NCBI GenBank assembly: GCA_018985225.1 | Contig: JADGIF010000130.1 | Location: 1 to 18,298 of the forward strand | DNA from: Amoeboradix gromovi | Lineage: Eukaryota; Sanchytriomycota; Sanchytriomycetes; Sanchytriales; Sanchytriaceae | Direction of reading: 5' to 3' | DNA length: 18,298 nt | Part shown: positions 1 to 7,560 of the stretch, in pieces | Position numbering within the stretch: position 1 is the first letter of the stretch | How the letters are laid out: each line of letters starts with the position of its first letter | Notes under the pieces: model-generated | Told to the model about the DNA's origin: nothing | Database searches by the model: none | What the model saw: only the letters and a program-made list of their open reading frames with translations | Made by a program: the position numbers and the translations under genes

Positions 1-462
1 TACTGTGAAAATTTCAACTGGGTAAATCTCGTCACTCGCTTTTTACCCCTAGTCTACTTTCTACAGAGTGTGTCCCAATGCCATGATTAGGAATCTTGAA
101 GATGGTTATCATCAGACCCGCAGCCATAGTAAATCTTTTAAAATTTAAACTTTCGTGAATAGTTTTCTTGGATTATACAGCTCGCAAACAAATAGATTAA
201 TTCCGAATTGATCACTTAGTTAGATCAGGAGAATTCGTTGCCAACACATCTATTCCCACAAAATCTACAAAAAACTAGAGAACACTTAAAGACAACACGG
301 GCCATGAAAACTAGAACGAACTGGAGTTGAAGTACTTGACAAAAAAAAGAAAAAGTAATTTGACGAGTAGCACCCAAAATAAAAGTGCTTAAAAATCTTT
401 ATCGCACAAATCTTATCAGGTGTGGCAATGTTACGTGGCTTCATTTTTGATACCAATTTATC
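1..462. other. 5' flank without recognisable gene
   Basis: No convincing coding frame, tRNA or repeat unit is seen. The stretch is AT-rich. It presumably holds the promoter and 5' UTR of the glycosyltransferase that follows, and possibly the end of a gene outside the window. A phrase near 257-281 ends in AAAAACTAGAG. It resembles the terminal repeat of the elements near 5.2 and 7.1 kb, but it is too short to call. Confidence 0.4.
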
Positions 463-2091
463 TTGTACGTCGTTGACATGTTACGTTTTCTCAAATTGAA
501 TCATTTCTTCCAATTTTTTTCGTTTACATCTTTACTGCTAATCTTAATTTTACTTAACGAGAACACAACAAGCAAATCTGATTATCGAATTGAAGAACCA
601 GCTATATCGAATATCAACGGCTGTAAAAAATTTAAAATACTGAATTCTTATCCCATACATTTCCCTGAGTTACGATACTATCAACATGAAGCATACAGTG
701 ACATATTCATGATCCCATCAGATTTGCCAGCAACTTCCTTTATTAACCTTGTTGAGCCATATTTAAAAGTCAAAATCCAGTTTGTCGCTTTAATGAATCA
801 CGACGAGCCTTTATCCTGTCACTTACTGAATAGGAATTTTACTGCATACACTAGTTTATGGAATAGCCACCACCACGAACGGATTTTTACGTCAGTTATT
901 TGGTGCGATGTTCTGGTTAACTTGGTTAATACTACTTTGAAAGTTAATAATAATATCGTACAGTACACATACAATGAAGAATATGAGCTATTAGACTCTA
1001 TTTCGTATGTAGAAATGCTGTCTATAACCAATGTGACAGTGGATACCTGTGTCATCGATATTCCCCAACTCCCAATAACCATGTACAAGTTCTTAATTAA
1101 TCAGATATTCCCATACCCTGTTGTAGAACACTCTATCAGCTCTCCATTCCTGCATGATATTAGTATGTGCGTATCACCATTGCGTGGCAACATCCCTTAT
1201 TTAGCAGAATGGCTGGAATATTATATTTTAATGGGAATCACCCATTTCTACATATATGACTACCAACTTAGCAGAGAAGGGCTGGATTTGCTGTTTTTCT
1301 ACCAAGAAAGAGGTCTAGTCACAGTAATACCCTGGTATATGATGATTAAAGGATTCAATGTTAAGCAGGGATGGTACTACTTCCAAGCCGCAGCTAACAA
1401 TGACTGTGTGTTCCAGTTCAGAAGCACCAGTAAGTATTTGATGTTTGTAGACCCCGATGAGTTTGTCAAAGTGCCTTTCACACTGGTTGAACTGATTAGC
1501 GAATTTGAAAGGAATAGTAGATATGATATACTGGTAGAGATAGAGCTCAGCAATTGGTTTTACAGTACCCAAATAGACGTCAAACTACAGCAAAAACCGT
1601 TAAAAATAAACAACGATGTGATGAACGAGTATTTACTTAACATAAAGAGCAAGCTGGCTATAAATGCTATAAGCACCCATTCTTCTGACAGATGGCACAG
1701 ATTTGAATCCTTGGTAACTTTGATGTCTTACAAATCCAAGGAGCCAGAGCACAGTAGAAAGAAGTTTATTGCGAAATCAATGGTTGTTGAGCAAACCGAG
1801 ATACATAGAGCCATTCCTTACCACTATACCCTCAAATACGAATTGCCAATTGAACAGGGATATGTAATGCATTTTAGAGAATTGAATTATGGCTTGTTTG
1901 GTAGTAAATACGCAGAGCAGCGGGATTTGATCAAGGTACAATCAGAGCACGATTTAGATACATTTGACCTGACTAGCACCACATTGGATACCACATATCT
2001 ATATGAGAAGAGAAAAGCAATAATGTCACGATTAGAAGCTGTAAAGTTGGCGTACCTGGATTGGAAGATATCGCATACTGAGAAAGAATGA
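463..2091 (+). CDS. GT92-family (DUF23) glycosyltransferase, type II membrane protein
   Basis: Predicted Golgi or ER glycosyltransferase of family GT92, a GT-A-like fold that includes galactosyltransferases of animals and plants. Residues 14-31 form one hydrophobic segment after a short basic start, which fits a signal anchor. The middle of the protein is divergent. The family core is clear from about residue 231: a VSPLRGNIPYLAEWLEYY stretch, then GITHFYIYD (258-266), then NDC (313-315) and FVDPDEF (328-334). The last of these is the metal/nucleotide-sugar DxD-like motif. Several N-x-S/T sites lie in the lumenal part. A second Met at codon 6 (478) would give a shorter N-terminus and still keep the anchor. 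The acceptor and the transferred sugar cannot be told from the sequence. Family assignment is firm; the exact reaction is unknown. Confidence 0.88.
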   Translation: MYVVDMLRFLKLNHFFQFFSFTSLLLILILLNENTTSKSDYRIEEPAISNINGCKKFKILNSYPIHFPELRYYQHEAYSDIFMIPSDLPATSFINLVEPYLKVKIQFVALMNHDEPLSCHLLNRNFTAYTSLWNSHHHERIFTSVIWCDVLVNLVNTTLKVNNNIVQYTYNEEYELLDSISYVEMLSITNVTVDTCVIDIPQLPITMYKFLINQIFPYPVVEHSISSPFLHDISMCVSPLRGNIPYLAEWLEYYILMGITHFYIYDYQLSREGLDLLFFYQERGLVTVIPWYMMIKGFNVKQGWYYFQAAANNDCVFQFRSTSKYLMFVDPDEFVKVPFTLVELISEFERNSRYDILVEIELSNWFYSTQIDVKLQQKPLKINNDVMNEYLLNIKSKLAINAISTHSSDRWHRFESLVTLMSYKSKEPEHSRKKFIAKSMVVEQTEIHRAIPYHYTLKYELPIEQGYVMHFRELNYGLFGSKYAEQRDLIKVQSEHDLDTFDLTSTTLDTTYLYEKRKAIMSRLEAVKLAYLDWKISHTEKE

Positions 2092-2634
2092 CAGTAAATT
2101 TTTATTCTTTTTAATTTTTAAACTACAGAGTAACTCAGCAAAAGAGGCATGAATGTAAATTATTGAAGAGGTGTTTCTAACAATAGATTTATCTTATACA
2201 CGAATAAGATTCTGCTGAGTTGTATAATAAGTTCATCGTTGGTGAAGATTATGAGCACGGTTAGTTTCGCCACATATCTGAAAATATAGCACTAGTTATA
2301 GTAAGTATTCCGGTTTTCATTTGTTTACTGTTTTACGAAAAGCAGTCGCCAGGCTCATCAAATTCAAAGGTTACAAAGACAATGTACAGAATCTTTTTAC
2401 ACCGATTATCAGAAAATACAGTGCCCATACTATCTAGAAAATGTTGTGTCAAACTAATAAGCTAAAAGAATTTCCAGTCCTTGAATATCTGATAGCAAAT
2501 GGTGAACGGCCAAAGGGTAGGGGTTAGAAATTATAGCAAAAGTATATCTCCAGGTAATGAAATATGTGGCATTTTTGTACAACAGTTACTCTAGTTTTTA
2601 CAATGGGTCTTCCGAATTGAAGAGTAAAATTTTA
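2092..2634. other. Intergenic stretch, convergent 3' ends
   Basis: About 540 bp between the stop of the glycosyltransferase (+) and the stop of SmD2 (-). It is AT-rich, with many stops in all frames. I see no RNA gene or repeat. It should contain both polyadenylation regions; a T-rich run follows the glycosyltransferase stop at about 2097-2120. Confidence 0.4.
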
Positions 2635-2991
2635 TTAGTTTTCAGCATCTGCGGCATCAGGTGACTCCGTATGCACATCTACTATTATCACAACAGAGTC
2701 GCCTCTTACAAATAACTTGCTAATAAACTTCTCTCTTTTCAATGGTTCATTATTGACATGCTCAATGTACATCTCAGTGACATTCTCTAGCACTAGATTA
2801 CAATGTCTATCTACAGCTTTTGGTATTGCTAACAATTTCTTATTATTTCTCATCGATATCATAATTCTTTGTCGGTTCTTAATTGCACTCATAATAAGTT
2901 TAAATGGACCATTCTGCATATCCACCTCTTCTTTCATTCTATTCTCTTCTTCTGGGTTGTTTGTTTTTGGATCAATGACTGTTGTTGACAT
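2635..2991 (-). CDS. SMD2: Small nuclear ribonucleoprotein SmD2
   Basis: Core Sm protein. With SmB, D1, D3, E, F and G it forms the heptameric ring on U1, U2, U4 and U5 snRNAs in the spliceosome. The 118-aa length matches the family. The acidic N-terminal extension leads into NGPFKLIMSAIKNRQRIMI. The Sm1 loop RNNKKLLA is followed by DRHCNLVLENV, the D2 signature (Asp-x-His-Cys-Asn). Sm2 is ISKLFVRGDSVVIIV near residues 84-102. The usual lysine-rich insertion between Sm1 and Sm2 is short here (YIEHVNNEPLKREK). The presence of a spliceosomal protein implies that the genome retains introns, although the genes in this window seem intron-free. An adenosine-rich leader precedes the ATG. Confidence 0.95.
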   Translation of the reverse strand: MSTTVIDPKTNNPEEENRMKEEVDMQNGPFKLIMSAIKNRQRIMISMRNNKKLLAIPKAVDRHCNLVLENVTEMYIEHVNNEPLKREKFISKLFVRGDSVVIIVDVHTESPDAADAEN

Positions 2992-3135
2992 CCTGCTACT
3001 TGGGGTTGAGATTGTTTTATTATTTTGTCACTCTATGTGGCCCCGTTTGAGCATCTTTCCGTACTGCTTTGATATCGCACGTTAAGTGAATTACCGAGTT
3101 GGTCTCTTAATTTTGGGGCTCATAACTCTAATGCT

Positions 3136-3291
3136 TCAGCTACCTTCCAATATCAATCGCAACAAAAGAGAGTTCGTAATATTATCAAGATTTCTCAGTA
3201 ATACAGTCAATCTCTGTGGAACAACGCTGCAAATACTCACCACTGCAAGCACAATGCTTGTAACGACAGTTTTGAAGCCCAGTACCGACAT
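3136..3291 (-). CDS. Possible 51-aa hydrophobic microprotein
   Basis: A short frame beginning MSVLGFKTVVTSIVLAVVSI. It has one strong hydrophobic helix (about residues 7-25), then PQRL and an amphipathic, Leu-rich tail. It sits between the Swi1-like gene (stop 15 bp upstream on the same strand) and SmD2, in a spot otherwise empty of genes. I do not recognise a family. It could be a small organelle membrane subunit, an exon of a spliced gene (a GTGAGT follows codon 17), or chance. The opposite strand is open too, which weakens the case. Confidence 0.25.
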   Translation of the reverse strand: MSVLGFKTVVTSIVLAVVSICSVVPQRLTVLLRNLDNITNSLLLRLILEGS

Positions 3292-3305
3292 CTTTTGACT
3301 TATAT

Positions 3306-4988
3306 TTATTTACTAATCAAGTACAGTATGGATATGGCCATCTTTCTCTTTACGATTCTTGAATCTCCTATTAATTCGATTAACCAAGATTGGATGTTGT
3401 CCCAACTTTCCATTAATTTATTGTCATCTTTGTTCATTTTGTAATATTGCACGAAATGCCGAATCATAATCAACGACTTTTCTTGTACTTTTGCATCCCG
3501 AAGCATCCAGTCCATTAACCCCTGAATTACGTTAATAGGGTCCCAGCTCATTCCCCTTAACACCTCCCTGGTCGTCAACCTGTACATACAATGCAGCACC
3601 ATGAATGTACTTGTAGTATCCATTCCAATAACATTGGTATCAGCAAGTGGTTTCGATAGTTTTTCAAACAATATTTGTAATTTGGGTTTGTTTTGAGATT
3701 TGCTCAGCTGCAGTACAAATTGAGAGGTGTTTTCTTGTAAAATAAAAATGTTACCCAATAAAAAACAGCAGTTGTTTTGAATTTCATCCAAATACCCTAA
3801 CAGTATGCTGGCATTGAAATCATTGTAATTTATCAAATACTGTCGGAATCCTAACTGAGTAAAAGACATCAATGTGAATATATCACTCATACGATGCATT
3901 GGGTGAACAAGGGTATTTCCAATTTGGCTGTGAATGCAGCTAATTAAATGCAGAATGTTCAATAAATCAGAAATTGTTGGTAAAAGTTGAAATTGCTTAT
4001 TGTTTGTCTTAATGGCATGAGAATTACGAGAATTGATAATAAATATTATATCAATGTCGAACCAAGATTGAAACAAAGATAATAAAAGCATAGATAGATT
4101 TAAGGTGACGTCTAACAAATCTAATTTAAGAATGAAAGGCTCAAGTTCTTTACGATGACAAAAGTTAGAAAATGTCCTCAAAAACATCAAACATAACTCT
4201 AAAAGCATAAATGAATTCTGCTGCCAAGATCTGAAATCATTATTTGTAGTTTTCTTGTTCCCAGTCAAACAACCCACCAGGCATTCAACTTGGCTCTTAA
4301 AGCAATGGAATATGGTGTTGTAAAACTCTGGGTTCTCAACAAAATTAAAATCTATCTGTGCATCTAATGCGCATATGTTGATGATTGTAATTGCTTGCTG
4401 GACTTCATCATAAATATCAGATTCCAGCATTTTAATGATGGTCAAGGTATCAATAACACCCAGGTCCTGTAGCAACGCTATTTTACTAGGGTCATTAGTA
4501 GGTCTCAGCATACTGCCAAGACGATCGTGCATCATCGTGGCAAACCCATAGTTACGGGAAATTAAAAACTGGTTCAATTCTTTTAGCGGAAACGGAGAGC
4601 ATCTATCGTATATCATATTGCCATCAAATGGCTTGTAACTCTTTACTTTAAAAGTATCTCCAGAATAGAATTCATCCATCGGGTCCGTTGTTGCGTTTTC
4701 AAATGATAACAAATGCTGTTCATATAAATGCTTTAACTCTTGACTGCAAGTTACATCACCCAAAATAGTGTTCGCGCATGACTCCCAATTACAGTTTTTA
4801 TATCCCCCTAGTTGTTGAACTTGAACAAACAATTTAGTAAGTGTAACTGGATTATTGTTCAGTCTTGGGCTGACTAGTGGCATATTTCTAAGCTTGAAAT
4901 AGGCAGACAGACTTGCTGCTACTTCTGTTTCGGTTCGATCTTGAGCAGGCTGACTCATGCGAATTTTGTTTCGTCTCCAGTACTCCAC
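3306..4988 (-). CDS. ARID-domain SWI/SNF chromatin-remodelling subunit, Swi1/ARID1-like
   Basis: Nuclear DNA-binding subunit of a SWI/SNF-type remodeller. Residues about 24-96 are an ARID/BRIGHT domain: an AYFKLRNMPLVSPRLNNNPV helix-loop, then LTKLFVQVQQLGGYKNCNWES and LKHLYEQHLLSFE, matching the conserved L-x-LYxxVxxxGGY...W and LRxxYxxxLLxFE positions. The rest is alpha-helical and Leu-rich. The segment IDTLTIIKMLESDIYDEV (about residues 178-195) resembles the helical-repeat core of Swi1/BAF250, where an analogous 'alternating MSLxSGxPxEVTYAL' helix occurs. At 560 aa it is far shorter than yeast Swi1, because the low-complexity N-terminus is missing. Its length is close to Rsc9, the ARID subunit of RSC, which is the main alternative. 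Met11 (4958) is an equally good start, since it still precedes the ARID. Confidence 0.82.
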   Translation of the reverse strand: MEYWRRNKIRMSQPAQDRTETEVAASLSAYFKLRNMPLVSPRLNNNPVTLTKLFVQVQQLGGYKNCNWESCANTILGDVTCSQELKHLYEQHLLSFENATTDPMDEFYSGDTFKVKSYKPFDGNMIYDRCSPFPLKELNQFLISRNYGFATMMHDRLGSMLRPTNDPSKIALLQDLGVIDTLTIIKMLESDIYDEVQQAITIINICALDAQIDFNFVENPEFYNTIFHCFKSQVECLVGCLTGNKKTTNNDFRSWQQNSFMLLELCLMFLRTFSNFCHRKELEPFILKLDLLDVTLNLSMLLLSLFQSWFDIDIIFIINSRNSHAIKTNNKQFQLLPTISDLLNILHLISCIHSQIGNTLVHPMHRMSDIFTLMSFTQLGFRQYLINYNDFNASILLGYLDEIQNNCCFLLGNIFILQENTSQFVLQLSKSQNKPKLQILFEKLSKPLADTNVIGMDTTSTFMVLHCMYRLTTREVLRGMSWDPINVIQGLMDWMLRDAKVQEKSLIMIRHFVQYYKMNKDDNKLMESWDNIQSWLIELIGDSRIVKRKMAISILYLISK

Positions 4989-5173
4989 ATTAAAAGTCTT
5001 GGCTTCCTAGTAACCAAGGATTTTCACAGGAAAACTGAAATACCAGCCGAGGCGTTAAATCAGTGTTTGACTCACTGGAACCATGATGCGGGGTTGAATG
5101 TGGATTCATGCATTTCAAGCTTATATTTCTTGTAGCAATGTGGTCGCTATTTACTTCCAAATTACATCTAGTG

Positions 5174-5576
5174 GGACACCAGATATAAAACTAGACAAGT
5201 CGTTTTTAAAGTTGGTACTCCATAAGGATGAATACTATTAGTAATAAAAGTTTTTTTCTTTCATTAATGTCATTCCTCTCTTTAAAATAAAACAAGAAGA
5301 CCCAATATCTCTTTCAAATATACGAGGTCTTTGAGTGTCAAGGCAAAAGGTGCATTATCTATTCCTTTTTCTTCTTACCACCTTTCGTATAACTTATTTT
5401 TTGTTTTCTCTTCTTATTAATAATTGTTTCTAGGATTTTGATGGATGAAAAGCTTTTATACTAAAATAATTTACTCGAACCAGTCAGATTAATTTAATTT
5501 ACTATCGGTTAACACACACTTGAAATAACGATTCAAACTATTTCAGAAAGTTAGTCTAGTTACTATGTTTAATGTA
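5174..5576. mobile_element. Non-autonomous TIR element (MITE-like), copy A
   Basis: The left end reads GGACACCAGATATAAAACTAGAC and the right end is a decayed inverse, GTCTAGTTACTATG... Read forward, this copy matches the reverse complement of 6878-7132 along its whole length. Shared stretches include TTTCATTAATGTCATTCC followed by TCTCTTTAAAATA, ATACGAGGTCT, GCAAAAGGTGCA, and GGTTAACACACACTTGA with ATTTCAGAAAG. Relative to the other copy it carries about 28 extra bases (roughly 5293-5320, flanked by similar CTCTTTMAAATA phrases) and an insertion of about 123 bp at 5355-5477. It has no coding capacity. A TA dinucleotide sits just outside the left end (5169-5170), which would suit a mariner-type target, but the duplication is not clean. 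Confidence 0.8.
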
Positions 5577-5970
5577 GCTCTTGTTAAACTTTTCAAAAAA
5601 ATTTCTTTAGAGTACCGCACGTTGTACATTTTTTCACTAGCGAATGCTCAATTCATTCTACCAATGTATTTCCTCTCTATTTGTGTGATGATCATATTAC
5701 TTGATCATTAACTATTCTCTGAATTCAGAAGAAATCTATTCTATATCTTTTGGTGATGTATTTAAATTGGACATATTCTGGTTGAGATGGTTTAAGGCAT
5801 TAATTATTGATGAGAAATGATGACCCCCCCCCCAGTTTTCATAAAATGGAAAAATTCAGAATTGTGGTTTAATTGAGCAATAACAGTCATGAAAATCACG
5901 ACAAATAGTTAGCTCGATTAAAATCGTCACTGGAAGCAATAATGGAAATTTAGTTTATTTACTTGCCCAA
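5577..5970. other. AT-rich spacer with a C10 tract
   Basis: No gene is seen in about 390 bp between repeat copy A and the 3' end of TRM112. The only remarkable feature is a run of ten C at 5824-5833 in otherwise AT-rich sequence. The run TGATGATCATATTACTTGATCAT near 5684 is a loose inverted repeat. Confidence 0.4.
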
Positions 5971-6315
5971 TTAAACTTCATTGGGATTCAGTAGCATGTT
6001 AGGAATTCCATTAGCAATTGTAAATATGTGGTTGCATTTATCGCAAATCATTTTACCCTCCAATATTTCTATCCCCAATAGTACCTTATGTAGCAACGAT
6101 AATTCGCATTCTTGGATTGTTGCTGGTAATTGTATACTGAGTTTCTTACTTTCCTCTACAATTACTCCATATTCTATCTTTTCCAATATTCCTAGCATAA
6201 ATGATTCATTGTATTCTGCTTCAACTTCATCTGCCTTATCTACTGCTAATGATAACGGAAATTGTCCACAATTCTTTACATTGCACATTAACAGATTATG
6301 TGTCAACATCTTCAT
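5971..6315 (-). CDS. TRM112: Multifunctional methyltransferase subunit TRM112
   Basis: Small zinc protein that activates and stabilises several methyltransferases. Those known in yeast are Trm9 and Trm11 (tRNA), Mtq2 (release factor eRF1) and Bud23 (18S rRNA). The 114-aa length fits the short form of the family. The N-terminus MKMLTHNLLMC and the C-terminus GKMICDKCNHIF...NGIPNMLL are hallmark stretches. The four zinc ligands are present: Cys11, Cys16, Cys91 and Cys94. The gene is intact although it lies between two inverted copies of a TIR element and directly beside a decayed TnpB/Fanzor element starting about 50 bp upstream of its start codon. The promoter therefore has to lie in, or overlap, transposon-derived DNA. 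Confidence 0.96.
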   Translation of the reverse strand: MKMLTHNLLMCNVKNCGQFPLSLAVDKADEVEAEYNESFMLGILEKIEYGVIVEESKKLSIQLPATIQECELSLLHKVLLGIEILEGKMICDKCNHIFTIANGIPNMLLNPNEV

Positions 6316-6367
6316 TTTACAAATCTTTAGGTTTCAGTAGGGGTCGAAAGCTACCACGTTACACACA

Positions 6368-6870
6368 GACAGCTATTGAACTTTGTAGAATAAATAATTT
6401 ATCGAGAATCTGTATGAGTTTTTATATAATTGCATGACTTTTCCAATACTTCAAGTACTCGATATCTTCATTTTCACAAATGGTAAGTGAAATCAATGGG
6501 TGCAATCCTGAATATGTCAAGTCTGAAGAAATAACCAACAGTTACGGTGTACATTCATGAACGTTGAGAACCCAAACATGGAACAATTAGATATCTTTCA
6601 ATGCCTACAAAGAGATCAACAATAAATAAGCTTGTAAACCGTTTATTTAATAATTCGTGTGATTATTCTTACCACATGTGCAACAATAGAGACCATATGG
6701 CAGCAAGGAATATATACAAGTACATGATCCGTATTCAATCCCGCCTCAGGGTAGTGAAAGTGTGAGCAATCACTCTAACGGATTTACTATAATTGCTAGT
6801 TTCTCTGGAAATTCTCGATTTTCTCGGAGATCAGGACTTTTAACGAGGAGCAACTCCACTGAAGATACTA
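6368..6870 (+). pseudogene. Decayed TnpB/Fanzor-like element, copy 1
   Basis: This stretch aligns along its length with 17631-18247. Examples are GAATAAATNATTTATCG, CTCGATAT, CCAAACATGGAA with ATTAGATNTCTTTCAATGCCT, and GAGACCATATGGCAGCAAGGAA. One frame near 6693-6727 reads CNNRDHMAARNIY, the RuvC-III/Zn-ribbon end of TnpB- and Fanzor-type RNA-guided nucleases (family consensus DRDxNAARNI). Upstream in the same frame LVNRLFNN resembles the helix before the zinc ribbon, but most of the CxxC...CxxC region is lost. Stops and frameshifts occur throughout. No RuvC-I or RuvC-II part is recognisable, so the copy is a dead 3' fragment. It ends a few bases before the terminal repeat of the TIR element at 6878. 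Confidence 0.72.
6742..6781 (+). ncRNA. Candidate guide-RNA scaffold block (omega-RNA-like), copy 1
   Basis: A 40-bp block starting 24 bases after the AARNIYKY codons. It is 38/40 identical to 18093-18132, while the surrounding sequence has diverged much more. It contains GTGA-GCAA-TCAC (6762-6773), a 4-bp stem closed by a GNRA tetraloop; after a T-T mismatch the stem can continue with AG/CT. TnpB and Fanzor guide RNAs are known to overlap the 3' end of the nuclease gene, which is where this lies. Expression and function are inferred, not seen. Confidence 0.3.
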
Positions 6871-6877
6871 ACATACG

Positions 6878-7132
6878 GGACATCAAATATAAAAACTAGA
6901 CTTACTTTCTGAAATAGTCTGAATCATTATATCAAGTGTGTGTTAACCAATAGTAAATTAAAATAAATTAATCTTATTGGTTGCACCTTTTGCTTAGACA
7001 ATAAGAGACCTCGTATATTTTAAAGAGAGGAATGACATTAATGAAAGAAGGACTTTTATTAATATTATTATTTCCTCCTTACGGAGCACCTCCTTTAAAG
7101 ACGACTTGGTCTAGTTTTTATATTTGGTGTCC
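6878..7132. mobile_element. Non-autonomous TIR element (MITE-like), copy B
   Basis: A 255-bp element with good terminal inverted repeats: left GGACATCAAATATAAAAAC plus TAGAC, right GTCTAGTTTTTATATTTGG plus TGTCC. These match at about 23 of 24 positions. Internally AACCAATA at about 6943 pairs with TATTGGTT at 6975-6982, so the element can form a hairpin. It has no open frame worth noting. It is in inverted orientation relative to 5174-5576, giving a pair of arms about 1.3 kb apart. A TA lies near the left end (6874-6875) and ATA follows the right end, compatible with but not proof of a TA target duplication. Confidence 0.85.
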
Positions 7133-7269
7133 ATAAGTTCCTAATTTTAAGTATAAGATTGATAATTAGAGAAAAAGCGTACAAAATAAGAGATCGGGAC
7201 ATTTACTATGGGTGCCAGTAGAAATGGTTACGTTATAGGCATAGCATTAGTTGACAGCAATCTTTTAGA
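7133..7269. other. Spacer after TIR element
   Basis: A short stretch without a supportable gene. A 29-codon frame at about 7208-7297 (starting MGASRNGYVIG) is open but too short to call, and it runs into the repeat tail fragment. Confidence 0.3.
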
Positions 7270-7560
7270 AATCTCCTTGAAAGTCCTGATTTCCTAAGAG
7301 AAACTGAGAACACTAGTTACTCGATTACATTTGTCGCTCAGAATTCCGCAATCCTGTGGTGGGATTGGCAATACTTGCAAAAGACCATTTCCAACATTTT
7401 TAGTATCTCTAGCTGTAAGGAAGCCCTTGGTCGAGCAATGCTATGTAATTTAATCTCATCTTTGTATTTATTGCATGCTCTGCATCTATCAGCAATCTCT
7501 TTAGGTCGCGAGACCTGGACCGATTGGCAATTTTTGAAAAGAGAGATAATCAAGTTTTTA
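7270..7560 (-). pseudogene. Probable third TnpB/Fanzor-like 3' remnant (more diverged)
   Basis: On the minus strand, from about 7560 downwards, one frame reads LRKNLIISLFKN, then VQVSRPKEIADRCRACNK, later CKYCQSHHRIAEF, a stop, and ATNVI. The order helix, CxxC, CxxC, HHR, A-T-N-x-I is that of the Zn-ribbon/RuvC-III end of TnpB/Fanzor proteins, where HHRDxxAATNI is a common variant. One codon and the key Asp would have to be lost here. Immediately downstream (7312-7270, minus strand) is a recognisable copy of the 3' tail block found in the other two remnants (GGAAATCAGGACTTTCAAGGAG). The order and orientation of both parts support the call, but the protein match alone is weak. An intact 71-aa frame (7338-7553) is probably incidental. 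Confidence 0.4.

Noticed and set aside
257-281. TIR-like phrase ending AAAAACTAGAG in the 5' flank
   Set aside because: Only about a dozen matching bases in AT-rich DNA, without a partner end.
2717-3085. Plus-strand hydrophobic frame over SmD2
   Set aside because: It is the antisense shadow of the clearly conserved SmD2 gene; its sequence is what reverse-reading of that gene gives.
3086-3298. Plus-strand 70-aa hydrophobic frame
   Set aside because: No family features; it lies antisense to the equally weak minus-strand microORF, and at most one of the two is real.
4941-5135. Plus-strand frame at the ARID gene start
   Set aside because: It overlaps the 5' end of the ARID gene in antisense and shows no recognisable motif.
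5174-5576. LTR retrotransposon interpretation of the repeat pair
   Set aside because: The two copies are inverted, not direct. Each has its own terminal inverted repeats, and there is no gag/pol, primer-binding site or polypurine tract.
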